This document shows, in pieces, positions 26,303 through 34,508 of a stretch of DNA of 64,000 bases. Within the stretch, counting starts at the first letter, position 1. The number at the start of each line of letters is the position of its first letter. Made by a program: the position numbers and the translations under genes. The notes beneath the pieces were generated by a model. It had not been told where the DNA came from and ran no database searches. It was given only the letters and a program-made list of their open reading frames with translations. The stretch spans positions 1 through 64,000 of the forward strand of contig DULG01000019.1 in assembly GCA_012840485.1 (NCBI GenBank), in the 5' to 3' direction. Source of the stretch: Clostridia bacterium (GTDB lineage Bacteria; Bacillota; Thermoanaerobacteria; Thermoanaerobacterales; Thermoanaerobacteraceae).

Positions 26303-27883
26303 ATGTTGAAGTACTTAGATGGAAAAACTTTAAAGAACATGATGATTGCAAGCTCTAATTATCTTTTTAACAATAAAGGAGAAGTTGATAAACTTAATGT
26401 TTTTCCTGTTCCGGATGGTGACACTGGCTCTAATATGGCGTATACAATGCAATACGCTGCTAAAGAGTTAGAAAAATCACAAGATACGATAAAAGACGTT
26501 TTAGATGCTATTTCTAAAGGCACCTTGATGGGGGCAAAAGGCAATTCTGGAGTTATTTTGTCCCAGATTTTTAGAGGCTTTTCTAAACGACTTGGAGATA
26601 CAAAAAAGATAACTCCTTGTGATTTTGCAGAAGGCTTGAAAGCTGGTGTAGAGGTAGCTTATAAAGCAGTTATGAGACCTGTAGAAGGTACTATTCTCAC
26701 AGTATGTAGGGAAACTGCAGAAGAGGCTGAAAAAATATGTAAACAAGTTGAAAATTTTGAAGAATTCTTCCCGAAGATTATTGAAGCTGCAGAAAAGTCC
26801 TTAGAAAACACCCCCAATCTCTTACCAGTTTTAAAAGAGGCTGGAGTAGTTGATTCTGGTGGAATGGGATTTGTGTATGTATTAAAAGGGATGTTTGAAG
26901 GGTATAAAGGAAACAAAATTGAGCCGACAGAAGTTTTAGAAGGGATAGTAACAAATAAGCAAGTTGTGGAGGATTTAAGATTTTTATATTGTACAGAAAT
27001 ATTAGTCAAAACAAAAAAGACTTATGCAGAAGCTATTTTAAAAGAGAAATTTGGAAGATTTGGAGATAGTTTGGTGTTAGTTTCAGATGATGACATTTTA
27101 AAAGTCCATGTGCATACCAACAATCCCGGATTAGTATTAGAAGAAGGACTTAAAATAGGTGAACTTATAAAAGTAAAAATTGACAATATGAAAATACAAC
27201 ATGAAAGTTTGGTAAGTGAAGAGCGAAAGCCTGAGAAAAAATACGGAGTTTTAGTTGTAGCTAATGGAGAAGGAATTAAAAATCTTTTTTCAGAGCTGGG
27301 TTGTGATGTTATTATAAATGGTGGGCAAACAATGAATCCTAGTACAAATGACATTTTAGATGGTATAAAAAAGATAAATGCGGAAAATATTTTAGTTTTT
27401 CCTAATAATAAAAATATAATAATGGCTTGCGAACAAGCAAAAGCCTTATCAAATAAGAAAGTAGAAATAGTTCCAACAAATAATTTTAATGAAGCTATAA
27501 CTGCCATCGTAAATATTGATACTGAAAAAAGTTTAGAGGAAAATGTAGCTAGAATAAAAGAAATATTAAGTAATATAAAGACAATTGAAGTTACTTATTC
27601 AATAAGAGACACGCAAATAAACGGTTTTGGAATCAAAAAAGGAGATGTATTAGGTTTTATAAATGACAGTCTGGAATCAGTAGGAAAAGATTATAATAAA
27701 GTAGCACAAGAATTGATTTATAAAGCTTTAGATGAGGATCCTTCATTAGTTAGCATATATTATGGGGAGGAAGTTACAAAAGAAAAAGCGGAGGAATTGA
27801 AAAATTCTCTTTCCGTAGAGGCAGATGTGGAAATTTATTTTGGAGGTCAGCCGCTTTACTATTATGTTATATCAATAGAGTAA
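26303..27883 (+). CDS. fakA: Fatty-acid kinase catalytic subunit FakA (DAK2/DegV-fold, YloV)
   Basis: About 526 aa. The N-terminal DAK2 (DhaL-like) kinase domain has LNVFPVPDGDTGSNMAYT and GAKGNSGVILSQIFRG, the ATP/Mg motifs. A middle and C-terminal DegV-like domain follow. FakA phosphorylates fatty acids presented by a DegV/FakB protein; such a gene lies at 29959. An upstream frame overlaps asp23, but GAGGAGG is best spaced for the ATG at 26303. Confidence 0.92.
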   Translation: MLKYLDGKTLKNMMIASSNYLFNNKGEVDKLNVFPVPDGDTGSNMAYTMQYAAKELEKSQDTIKDVLDAISKGTLMGAKGNSGVILSQIFRGFSKRLGDTKKITPCDFAEGLKAGVEVAYKAVMRPVEGTILTVCRETAEEAEKICKQVENFEEFFPKIIEAAEKSLENTPNLLPVLKEAGVVDSGGMGFVYVLKGMFEGYKGNKIEPTEVLEGIVTNKQVVEDLRFLYCTEILVKTKKTYAEAILKEKFGRFGDSLVLVSDDDILKVHVHTNNPGLVLEEGLKIGELIKVKIDNMKIQHESLVSEERKPEKKYGVLVVANGEGIKNLFSELGCDVIINGGQTMNPSTNDILDGIKKINAENILVFPNNKNIIMACEQAKALSNKKVEIVPTNNFNEAITAIVNIDTEKSLEENVARIKEILSNIKTIEVTYSIRDTQINGFGIKKGDVLGFINDSLESVGKDYNKVAQELIYKALDEDPSLVSIYYGEEVTKEKAEELKNSLSVEADVEIYFGGQPLYYYVISIE

Positions 27884-27895
27884 AGGTGAAATGAA

Positions 27896-29941
27896 ATGCC
27901 TTTAAATCTGGATATTCAGTACGTAAAAGGAGTTGGACCTAAAAGGGCAAAACTTCTTAAAAAATTGGGAATAAACACAGTAGAGGACTTATTATTCTAT
28001 TTTCCCAAAGATTATGAGAATAGAAGCGATATTTTAAAGATTGAGGACCTAAAAGTTGGGGAAAAACAAACTTTTAGAGGTTATATTGCAGGTAGTCCCC
28101 GAGAAATAAAGACTTCAAAAGTTATCATAACTAAAGTGCCTGTAAAAGATGGAACAGGTGCAGTAGAATTAGTTTGGTATAATCAACCCTATATAAAGAA
28201 TAATTTTAAAATTGGTGAAGAATATATAATAAACGGCAAATTGCAATTTAAATATGGGCAGTTAATAGTAGAAAATCCTGTTTTAGAAAAAAGTGAAGAT
28301 TTTAAATTAAACACTGGAAGGATAGTTCCTATTTATGGGCTTACAGAAGGGTTGACGCAAAATGCTATCAGGAAGATAATGTTTAATGCGCTTCATGATT
28401 ATGTACAGGAAGTAGAAGAGTTTTTTAATGAGGAATTTCTATTTGAAAAGGGATTAATGGACATAAAAAATGCACTAATTAATATAAATTTCCCCCAAAA
28501 TGAGGCATATTTAGAAAAAGCAAAATACAGATTTAAATATCAAGAACTTTTTTTGCTGCAAATGGCCTTATTTTTAATGAAAAGGTCTGTTAAAGGGAAA
28601 AAGGGGATAAAATTTGAAAGAGTAGAGTTAAAGCCTTTTCTCATGGGATTACCCTTTAAATTGACTTCGGCGCAGATAAAAGTTTTAAAAGAAATAATTG
28701 CAGATATGAATTCCCATAAAGTGATGAATCGCTTAGTGCAGGGAGATGTGGGCTCTGGTAAAACAGTTGTTGCAGCTTGCAGCATGTACATTGCTGTCAA
28801 GAATGGCTATCAAGTGGCAATGATGGCTCCAACGGAGATATTGGCAAAACAGCATTATTATACGTTAAAAGAAATTTTTAAAAATACCGATATAAAAATT
28901 GGACTTTTATCTGGCAGCATTTCACCTTCTAATAAAAAAGAAGTACTAGAAAAAATTAAAAATGGAGATTATGATATTGTAGTAGGGACACATGCACTAA
29001 TAGAGGATAATGTTATTTTTAACAATTTGGGACTTTGTATAACTGATGAGCAACACCGATTTGGTGTGAGACAAAGGGCACTTTTGACACAAAAAGGTGA
29101 AAATCCCGATGTTTTGGTTATGACAGCTACACCAATTCCTCGTACATTGGCTCTCATTCTTTATGGAGATTTAGATATATCAATAATTGACCAATTACCT
29201 CCCGGAAGAAAAAAAGTCAAAACCTACGTTATTTCTTCTTCTGTGAGAAAAAAAGCCTACGAGTTTGCAATGAAGGAAGTAAAAAAGGGAAGGCAAGTTT
29301 ATGTAGTTTGTCCCCTAATTGAAGGATCGGATAAAATAAATGCGATGTCTGCCGAAATAGTATATAGAGAAATTTATGAAGATGCTTTTAAGGAAGCTAA
29401 AGTAGGACTTTTACACGGTAAAATGACTGACAGCGATAAAGAGAAGGTTATGGAAGAGTTTGTAAATGGCAAAATCGATATTTTAGTTTCTACTACAGTA
29501 ATAGAGGTGGGAGTAAATGTACCTAATGCAACAGTGATGATTGTAGAAAATGCAGAAAGGTTTGGACTTGCACAGCTTCATCAACTTAGAGGTAGAGTTG
29601 GCAGGTCAGAATTTCAGTCTTATTGTATTTTGATTAGTTATTCTAATTCTGACATAGCTAAAAAAAGACTGGGAGTTTTAACTCAAACTTCTGATGGATT
29701 TAAAATTGCAGAAAAAGATTTAGAAATAAGAGGACCAGGTGAATTTTTAGGATTAAGACAGCATGGTCTTCCTGAATTTAAAATTGCTAACATTTTTGAA
29801 GACATAGATATTTTAAAGACAGTTCAACAGGATGTAGAAGAGTTACTGGGAAAAGACCCTAAACTTGAAAACTATCCAAAGCTAAGAAGTATTTTACTTA
29901 ATCAATTTTATCAAAAATTAGAAGGAATAATACTAAATTAA
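27896..29941 (+). CDS. recG: ATP-dependent DNA helicase RecG
   Basis: 681 aa. The N-terminal wedge (OB) domain begins DIQYVKGVGPKRAKLLKKLG. Helicase motifs: Walker A GDVGSGKTVVA, DEQH in CITDEQHRFGVRQ, TATPIPRTLAL, and QLRGRVGRSEFQ. It remodels stalled forks and branched DNA. Start ATG after AAAGGTG. Normal length and place after fakA. Confidence 0.97.
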   Translation: MPLNLDIQYVKGVGPKRAKLLKKLGINTVEDLLFYFPKDYENRSDILKIEDLKVGEKQTFRGYIAGSPREIKTSKVIITKVPVKDGTGAVELVWYNQPYIKNNFKIGEEYIINGKLQFKYGQLIVENPVLEKSEDFKLNTGRIVPIYGLTEGLTQNAIRKIMFNALHDYVQEVEEFFNEEFLFEKGLMDIKNALININFPQNEAYLEKAKYRFKYQELFLLQMALFLMKRSVKGKKGIKFERVELKPFLMGLPFKLTSAQIKVLKEIIADMNSHKVMNRLVQGDVGSGKTVVAACSMYIAVKNGYQVAMMAPTEILAKQHYYTLKEIFKNTDIKIGLLSGSISPSNKKEVLEKIKNGDYDIVVGTHALIEDNVIFNNLGLCITDEQHRFGVRQRALLTQKGENPDVLVMTATPIPRTLALILYGDLDISIIDQLPPGRKKVKTYVISSSVRKKAYEFAMKEVKKGRQVYVVCPLIEGSDKINAMSAEIVYREIYEDAFKEAKVGLLHGKMTDSDKEKVMEEFVNGKIDILVSTTVIEVGVNVPNATVMIVENAERFGLAQLHQLRGRVGRSEFQSYCILISYSNSDIAKKRLGVLTQTSDGFKIAEKDLEIRGPGEFLGLRQHGLPEFKIANIFEDIDILKTVQQDVEELLGKDPKLENYPKLRSILLNQFYQKLEGIILN

Positions 29942-29958
29942 AGAAGGAGAATAGTAGT

Positions 29959-30801
29959 ATGGAAAAGGTAGCGATTATCACAGATAGCTTGTCTGACATA
30001 CCTGAGGATTTAATAAAGACTTACGGAATATTTGTCGTTCCTCTAACTATCAATATTGATGGTGCAAGTTATAAAGATGGGGTAGATATAACAAAAGAAG
30101 AATTCTATGGGCTTTTAAAAGAGGGGAAAATGCCTACAACTACTCAAGCTTCACCAGTAGATTTTATGGAAGTTTTTAAAGATTTGTTAAAAAGTTATGA
30201 TTACGTAATTGCCATAATTTTATCTTCAAAATTAAGTGGTACTTATCAATCGGCTGTGATTGCAAGAGATATGGTGGACCCAAAAAGAATTGAGGTTATC
30301 GATTCAAGACATTATTCTTTAGGAAATGGTATGTTAGTTCTTCAAGCTGCTAAAATGGCAGTTGCAGGGGCCTCTAAGGAGGAAATTGTTGAAAAGGTGT
30401 ATGATTTAATTCCTAAAATTAGGTATATAATGGCTTTTGATTCTTTAGACTATCTGTACAGAGGAGGACGTCTACCTAAATCACAGGCTTTTATAGGAAA
30501 TATTTTAAATATAAAGCCTATTTTAATGAATGATGACGGGGAATTAAAAATAGTAGATAAGGTTAGAGGTCAAAAAAAGGTTATTCGCTGGATGATTGAT
30601 TATATGAAAAATACAGGAGTAGATTTTACAGATAGAGAAGTGGGATTAATTCATACAGATAAAGAAGAATTTTTAAATGAAATAGAAGCCGCTTTAAGAA
30701 GTGAGTTAGGAATAACTAAGTTTTTAAGGTCAAGAGCTGGTTGCGGAATAGGTACCCATGCAGGGCCTGATGCGGCAGGAGTGTTTTTTGAGGAAAAATA
30801 A
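29959..30801 (+). CDS. DegV-family fatty-acid-binding protein (FakB-like)
   Basis: 280 aa. VAIITDSLSDIPEDLIKTYG at the N-terminus and TTTQASPVDFMEVF, then LSSKLSGTYQSA, are the DegV motifs that hold a fatty acid. The C-terminus has RAGCGIGTHAGPDAAGVFF. It probably presents fatty acids to FakA encoded two genes upstream. AGAAGGAGA precedes the ATG. It is the last gene of this operon. Confidence 0.93.
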   Translation: MEKVAIITDSLSDIPEDLIKTYGIFVVPLTINIDGASYKDGVDITKEEFYGLLKEGKMPTTTQASPVDFMEVFKDLLKSYDYVIAIILSSKLSGTYQSAVIARDMVDPKRIEVIDSRHYSLGNGMLVLQAAKMAVAGASKEEIVEKVYDLIPKIRYIMAFDSLDYLYRGGRLPKSQAFIGNILNIKPILMNDDGELKIVDKVRGQKKVIRWMIDYMKNTGVDFTDREVGLIHTDKEEFLNEIEAALRSELGITKFLRSRAGCGIGTHAGPDAAGVFFEEK

Positions 30802-30834
30802 ATTTTTATTATTTGCTATTTCAATCACTTTTAT

Positions 30835-30864
30835 ACATTTTTGAAAACAAATTTATAGTTTATA
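30835..30864 (+). promoter_or_regulatory. Possible sigma-G promoter of the first SASP gene
   Basis: ACATT (30835-30839), 18 nt, then GTTTATA (30858-30864), aligned by position with the better match upstream of the second SASP gene. The consensus GHATR-18-CATWHTA is only partly met. Confidence 0.3.
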
Positions 30865-30916
30865 AAAAAGCATTTTGGTTAAATTAATAATACAAACACT
30901 AATGGAGGTGATTGAA

Positions 30917-31144
30917 ATGGCAGCAGGATCAGAAACAAAGAATCCTCTTGTAGTAAAAGAGGCAAAGCAGGTTATGAGCCAATGGAAGTATGAGATAGCA
31001 AGAGAATTGGGAATAACTCCTCCAGCTGATGGTTACTGGGGCAACCTCACATCAAAAGATTGCGGTGCTGTAGGTGGCCATATGGTAAGGAAGATGATAC
31101 AAATGGCAGAAAGCCAGATGGCTAGCAAAGGAACTTGGAAATAA
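30917..31144 (+). CDS. Alpha/beta-type small acid-soluble spore protein (copy 1)
   Basis: 75 aa. The SASP signatures are YEIARELGI (with the GPR-protease-type site) and CGAVGGHMVRKMIQMAESQM. SASPs coat spore DNA in the A-form and are degraded at germination. A frame upstream is open, but GGAGGTG lies just before the ATG at 30917. It differs at five residues from the copy at 31286. A perfect terminator follows. Confidence 0.96.
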   Translation: MAAGSETKNPLVVKEAKQVMSQWKYEIARELGITPPADGYWGNLTSKDCGAVGGHMVRKMIQMAESQMASKGTWK

Positions 31145-31160
31145 ATAATTTATTTATATA

Positions 31161-31195
31161 AAAAAGGATATCCTTTGGGATATCCTTTTTTATAT
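31161..31195 (+). terminator. Terminator after SASP copy 1
   Basis: A perfect 13-bp stem, AAAAAGGATATCC (31161-31173) with GGATATCCTTTTT (31178-31190), and a TTTG loop, ending in T. Confidence 0.92.
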
Positions 31196-31202
31196 CTTAA
31201 AG

Positions 31203-31232
31203 GCATATATAGCAATAGTTTACAGGTATATA
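31203..31232 (+). promoter_or_regulatory. Possible sigma-G promoter of the second SASP gene
   Basis: GCATA (31203-31207), 18 nt, GTATATA (31226-31232) closely follows the sigma-G pattern. The 15-nt block GGTTAAATTAATAAT occurs downstream (31245-31259) and at the same place in copy 1 (30877-30891). Confidence 0.5.
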
Positions 31233-31285
31233 ACTTAAATAGCGGGTTAAATTAATAATGGAACATGTTTTAGGAGGTGATAAAA

Positions 31286-31513
31286 GTGGCTGTAGGATCA
31301 GAAACCAAAAATCCTCTTGTGGTAAGAGAGGCAAAGCAGGTTATGAGCCAATGGAAGTATGAGATAGCAAATGAATTAGGAATAACTCCTCCAGCTGATG
31401 GTTACTGGGGCAACCTCACATCAAGAGATTGCGGTGCTGTAGGTGGTCATATGGTAAGAAAGATGATACAAATGGCAGAAAGCCAGATGGCCAGCAAAGG
31501 AACTTGGAGATAA
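31286..31513 (+). CDS. Alpha/beta-type small acid-soluble spore protein (copy 2)
   Basis: 75 aa, 70 identical to copy 1 (changes A3V, K14R, R29N, K47R, K75R). The start is GTG at 31286 after AGGAGGTG. It has the same signatures and role in spore DNA protection. The two genes each have their own promoter region and terminator, so they are separately expressed tandem duplicates. Confidence 0.96.
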   Translation: MAVGSETKNPLVVREAKQVMSQWKYEIANELGITPPADGYWGNLTSRDCGAVGGHMVRKMIQMAESQMASKGTWR

Positions 31514-31527
31514 ATTATAAGCTTTGA

Positions 31528-31565
31528 TAAAAAGGGCAGTCCTTGTGATTGCCCTTTTAAAATTT
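31528..31565 (+). terminator. Terminator after SASP copy 2
   Basis: The stem pairs AAAAGGGCAGTC with GATTGCCCTTTT around a short CTTGT loop. A T-containing tail follows. Confidence 0.85.
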
Positions 31566-31568
31566 TAA

Positions 31569-31639
31569 TCCAGGTAGTTGCCTACCTGGACTGGGAGAGG
31601 AGAAATTGAAGGAAGAATTTTGGGGAAATTTCTGTTCCC
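31569..31639. repeat. Unexplained inverted repeats between SASP copy 2 and rsmD
   Basis: TCCAGGTAG (31569-31577) and CTACCTGGA (31582-31590) form a 9-bp stem with a 4-nt loop and no T-run. Further on, AGAAATT (31601-31607)/AATTTCT (31627-31633) and GGGAA (31623-31627)/TTCCC (31635-31639) are mutually exclusive stems. The role is unknown. Confidence 0.45.
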
Positions 31640-31682
31640 ATAAATATTATTTGCCATTTTGAAAAAATTTTATACATATTTT

Positions 31683-31711
31683 TTGTGATATTTTTTAAAA
31701 TATGCTAAAAT
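31683..31711 (+). promoter_or_regulatory. Promoter of rsmD-coaD
   Basis: -35 TTGTGA (31683-31688), 17-nt spacer, extended -10 TGCTAAAAT with the hexamer at 31706-31711, 20 nt before the start codon. Confidence 0.7.
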
Positions 31712-31730
31712 TATTTTGGAATTGGGGGTA

Positions 31731-32291
31731 ATGGCTTTGAGAGTAATAGGAGGTAAACTAAAGGGAAGAAAGGTAAAATCTTTAGATGGTAGTGAAGTGC
31801 GGCCAACTGCTGATAGAGTTAAGGAATCACTGTTTAATATATTGATGAATAAAATAGAAGGAAGTATTTTTTTGGATTTATTTGCGGGTACAGGAAATAT
31901 AGGTATCGAGGCATTAAGCAGAGGGGCCCAGTTTTGTTATTTTGTAGATAAAAGTTTAAAAAGTATAAAATGCATAAGGGATAATGTAACTGAATTAAAT
32001 TTAATACCTTTTGCTAAAATACTCCATCGAGATGTGTTGAAAGTTATTGAAATATTAGACAAAAATAACACAAAGTTTGATATAATATTTTTAGATCCCC
32101 CTTATTATCAAAACCTTGCCGAAAAAACTCTTATAAAGCTTGGAGAGGCTAAAGTTTTAAAGGAAGACGGTATTATCATAGCAGAACACCATAAAAATGA
32201 TAAAGTAAGAGAAAGGTATGAAAATTTAGTAAAGATAAGAGAAAATAAATATGGGGAGACAATATTATCATTTTATAAGGAGGAAATATGA
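31731..32291 (+). CDS. rsmD: 16S rRNA (guanine-966 N2)-methyltransferase RsmD
   Basis: About 186 aa. [47 protein letters not shown] (SAM binding) and FLDPPYYQ (catalytic DPPY) identify it. It methylates G966 of 16S rRNA. The ATG at 31731 is chosen with GGGGG upstream. It overlaps coaD by 4 nt, the conserved ylbH-coaD pair. Confidence 0.95.
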   Translation: MALRVIGGKLKGRKVKSLDGSEVRPTADRVKESLFNILMNKIEGSIFLDLFAGTGNIGIEALSRGAQFCYFVDKSLKSIKCIRDNVTELNLIPFAKILHRDVLKVIEILDKNNTKFDIIFLDPPYYQNLAEKTLIKLGEAKVLKEDGIIIAEHHKNDKVRERYENLVKIRENKYGETILSFYKEEI

Positions 32292-32767
32292 AAACTGCAA
32301 TTTATCCAGGGAGTTTTGATCCAGTTACCTATGGACACATTGATATTATAAAAAGAGGAGCAAATTTGTTTGATAGGCTTATTGTAGCTGTGCTTTTAAA
32401 TCCGTCGAAAAAGCCTTTATTTTCAGTGGAAGAAAGGGTAGAGCTTTTAAAAGCGGTAACTTATGATATTTCTAATGTAGAGATTGATTATTTTGATGGT
32501 TTGTTGGTGGATTATGCTAAAAAAGTCAATGCTAATGCTATAATAAAAGGTTTGAGAATGGTATCTGATTTTGAATATGAGTTTCAAATGGCACTGATCA
32601 ATAAAAAATTAAATCCTTCTCTTGAGACAATTTTTTTGATGACTAATGCTAAGTATGGATACCTAAGTTCTAGTGTAGTAAAAGAAATTGCTCAGTTTGG
32701 TGGCTGTCTTTCTGAATTTGTGCCGGATATTGTAGCTCAAAAATTAACTGAAAAATTCTCAAGATAA
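32288..32767 (+). CDS. coaD: Phosphopantetheine adenylyltransferase
   Basis: 159 aa. [16 protein letters not shown] carries the nucleotidyltransferase HxGH-type motif (TYGH). [16 protein letters not shown] and [11 protein letters not shown] are typical. It makes dephospho-CoA from phosphopantetheine and ATP, the step after CoaBC (11678). AAGGAGG precedes the ATG. Confidence 0.97.
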   Translation: MKTAIYPGSFDPVTYGHIDIIKRGANLFDRLIVAVLLNPSKKPLFSVEERVELLKAVTYDISNVEIDYFDGLLVDYAKKVNANAIIKGLRMVSDFEYEFQMALINKKLNPSLETIFLMTNAKYGYLSSSVVKEIAQFGGCLSEFVPDIVAQKLTEKFSR

Positions 32768-32786
32768 TTTAAAGGGGGTTTTATTT

Positions 32787-33251
32787 TTGTCAAGTTTTGA
32801 AAGTTTAGAGGTTTTAGGGCTTTTAGAAGAATTAGAAGACATCATAGAAAACAGCTCATCTATCCCTCTTTCTAATAAAATTTTGGTTAATAAGGAAGAA
32901 ATTTTGGATTTAATACGACAAATTCGCATAAAATTGCCAGATGAGTTTAAGAGGGCAGAGTGGATAAAACAGGAAAGGCAAAGAATTCTCTTAGAAGCTC
33001 AACAGGAAGCAGAAATGATAGTAAAAGAAGCCGAGCAAAAAATTAAGGAAATGGTGAGTGAAAGTGAGATAGTTAAAAAAGCGGAAAAGGCGGCAGCAGA
33101 GATACTTTCCACTGCCCAAGCTAATGCAAAGGAAATAAGATTAGGTAGTAGAGAATATGCTGATGAGTTGCTTGCTAAAATTGAAAGGCAGGTATCTGAA
33201 ATATTAGACACTATTCGAAAGAATAGAGAAGAGTTAAAAGGGAATAATTAG
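32787..33251 (+). CDS. Coiled-coil protein downstream of coaD, function unknown
   Basis: 154 aa, nearly all charged helix with heptad-like patterns (about residues 60-150, for example QQEAEMIVKEAEQKIKEM). It resembles ATP synthase b/E-type or DivIVA-like stalks, but no catalytic motif is visible. Start TTG with AAAGGGGG upstream. Similar short coiled-coil genes follow coaD in other clostridia, sometimes labelled ATPase. It is convergent with ylbJ. Confidence 0.75.
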   Translation: MSSFESLEVLGLLEELEDIIENSSSIPLSNKILVNKEEILDLIRQIRIKLPDEFKRAEWIKQERQRILLEAQQEAEMIVKEAEQKIKEMVSESEIVKKAEKAAAEILSTAQANAKEIRLGSREYADELLAKIERQVSEILDTIRKNREELKGNN

Positions 33252-33264
33252 CTGATATAATTTA

Positions 33265-34431
33265 CTATTGTTTTACTGCTATGGCGAAAAACAGTAAAAT
33301 TAGAGTTATTAGGAGAAATAATACTGTAGAAAATTCGAATATATTTAATGAATTTGTATAAGTGTAAAGACTAAAAACAGGATGAATAGCATTTTTTTCT
33401 TCAATTTTTATTATTTGAAGCAACCAATAGGAGTACAAGGCAGCGAGGAAAAATTGCATTGTTTTTGCAATGAAATAAAGGATATATTTAATTTTTGTCC
33501 TTGATATAACTCCTAATACCTGCCCGTGTATTGATATACCTCCCCATGCGATTAACGCGCTGGTGAGTATTATTTTTTGGCTCATCGGGACTGACAATTG
33601 GCTCATTAAGTTAGAACCTACTGTTATCTCTAAAAAGCCACTTAAAAATGGTGGTAGTGTGCTTTTATCAAAGCCCAATGTGGAAAATAAAGGGAAGAGA
33701 AGTTGAGAGAATAAGTCTAATATCTTATACAACTTTAAAAACTCTATAACTACTGAAAAAAATACAACATATCCTCCTATTAAGAGAATGGTATTTATTG
33801 ATTTTGTAACAGCTTCTGAAAGAATAGTGCTTATACTTTTGTCATTTTTAGATCTAACTTGAGACATTTTGAAAAGAGCAGAAGAAAAAAGGTTTTTGGT
33901 TGATTCTTGCTTTGTATATGCTTTTCTTTTATAAAAACGGAATAAAAGTCCAGTGGTTATAGCCGCTAAATAATTAGAAGCCATAATTATATAGCCGGCT
34001 TTTGGACTGCCAAACATGCCAATTGCAACAGCTCCCAACATAAAAAGGGGCCCTGAATTGTTGCAAAAGGACATAAGTCTTTCTGCTTCTTCTGTGGTAC
34101 ACAAATTTTCTTCCCAAAGTCTCGATATAACTTGAGCCCCTACAGGATACCCGGAAGTGTACCCTATCGCCATGGCAAAAGATCCACTTCCAGGCACATT
34201 AAATATAGGTCTCATTATGGGGTCTAAAAAAGTTCCCAAGAAATGCACTACCCCTAATTGCAAAAGAAGCTCTGAACCTATGAAGAAAGGAAGTAGTGAA
34301 GGTGTAATAGTAAAAAGCCAAAGGTTTATACCGCTTTTAGCAGCTTCCAGGGCTTCTCTTGGGAAAAGTATTAAAGACAGCACCATTAGAATTAAAAAAG
34401 CAATCAAAAAATTTAAAAGGGCGTCTTTCAA
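33265..34431 (-). CDS. ylbJ: Sporulation integral membrane protein YlbJ
   Basis: 388 aa with around eight to ten membrane segments. The N-terminus FPREALEAAKSGINLWLFTI and the segments GYTSGYPVGAQVISRLWEE and GGISIHGQVLGVIS are typical of YlbJ/nucleoside-recognition (Gate) proteins. In B. subtilis YlbJ is a sigma-E protein needed for the spore cortex. It lies next to tmcAL (YlbM) as in Bacillus, in the opposite direction to coaD. Confidence 0.92.
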   Translation of the reverse strand: MKDALLNFLIAFLILMVLSLILFPREALEAAKSGINLWLFTITPSLLPFFIGSELLLQLGVVHFLGTFLDPIMRPIFNVPGSGSFAMAIGYTSGYPVGAQVISRLWEENLCTTEEAERLMSFCNNSGPLFMLGAVAIGMFGSPKAGYIIMASNYLAAITTGLLFRFYKRKAYTKQESTKNLFSSALFKMSQVRSKNDKSISTILSEAVTKSINTILLIGGYVVFFSVVIEFLKLYKILDLFSQLLFPLFSTLGFDKSTLPPFLSGFLEITVGSNLMSQLSVPMSQKIILTSALIAWGGISIHGQVLGVISRTKIKYILYFIAKTMQFFLAALYSYWLLQIIKIEEKNAIHPVFSLYTYTNSLNIFEFSTVLFLLITLILLFFAIAVKQ

Positions 34432-34508
34432 GATTTATCCCCACCTTGTTTATATATCATTACTATATTATTATTTAGCAGGTATATTAAAAATGAATGG
34501 TGGGGACT

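Noticed and set aside
27022-27507. Minus-strand open frame of 161 codons inside fakA
   Set aside because: Low-complexity Ser/Phe/Ile-rich composition typical of antisense frames of an AT-rich gene; no start signal.
33271-33299. Inverted repeat TTTTACTG/CAGTAAAA near the ylbJ stop as a terminator
   Set aside because: It lies inside the ylbJ coding end and has no T-run on either side, so it is not a credible terminator.
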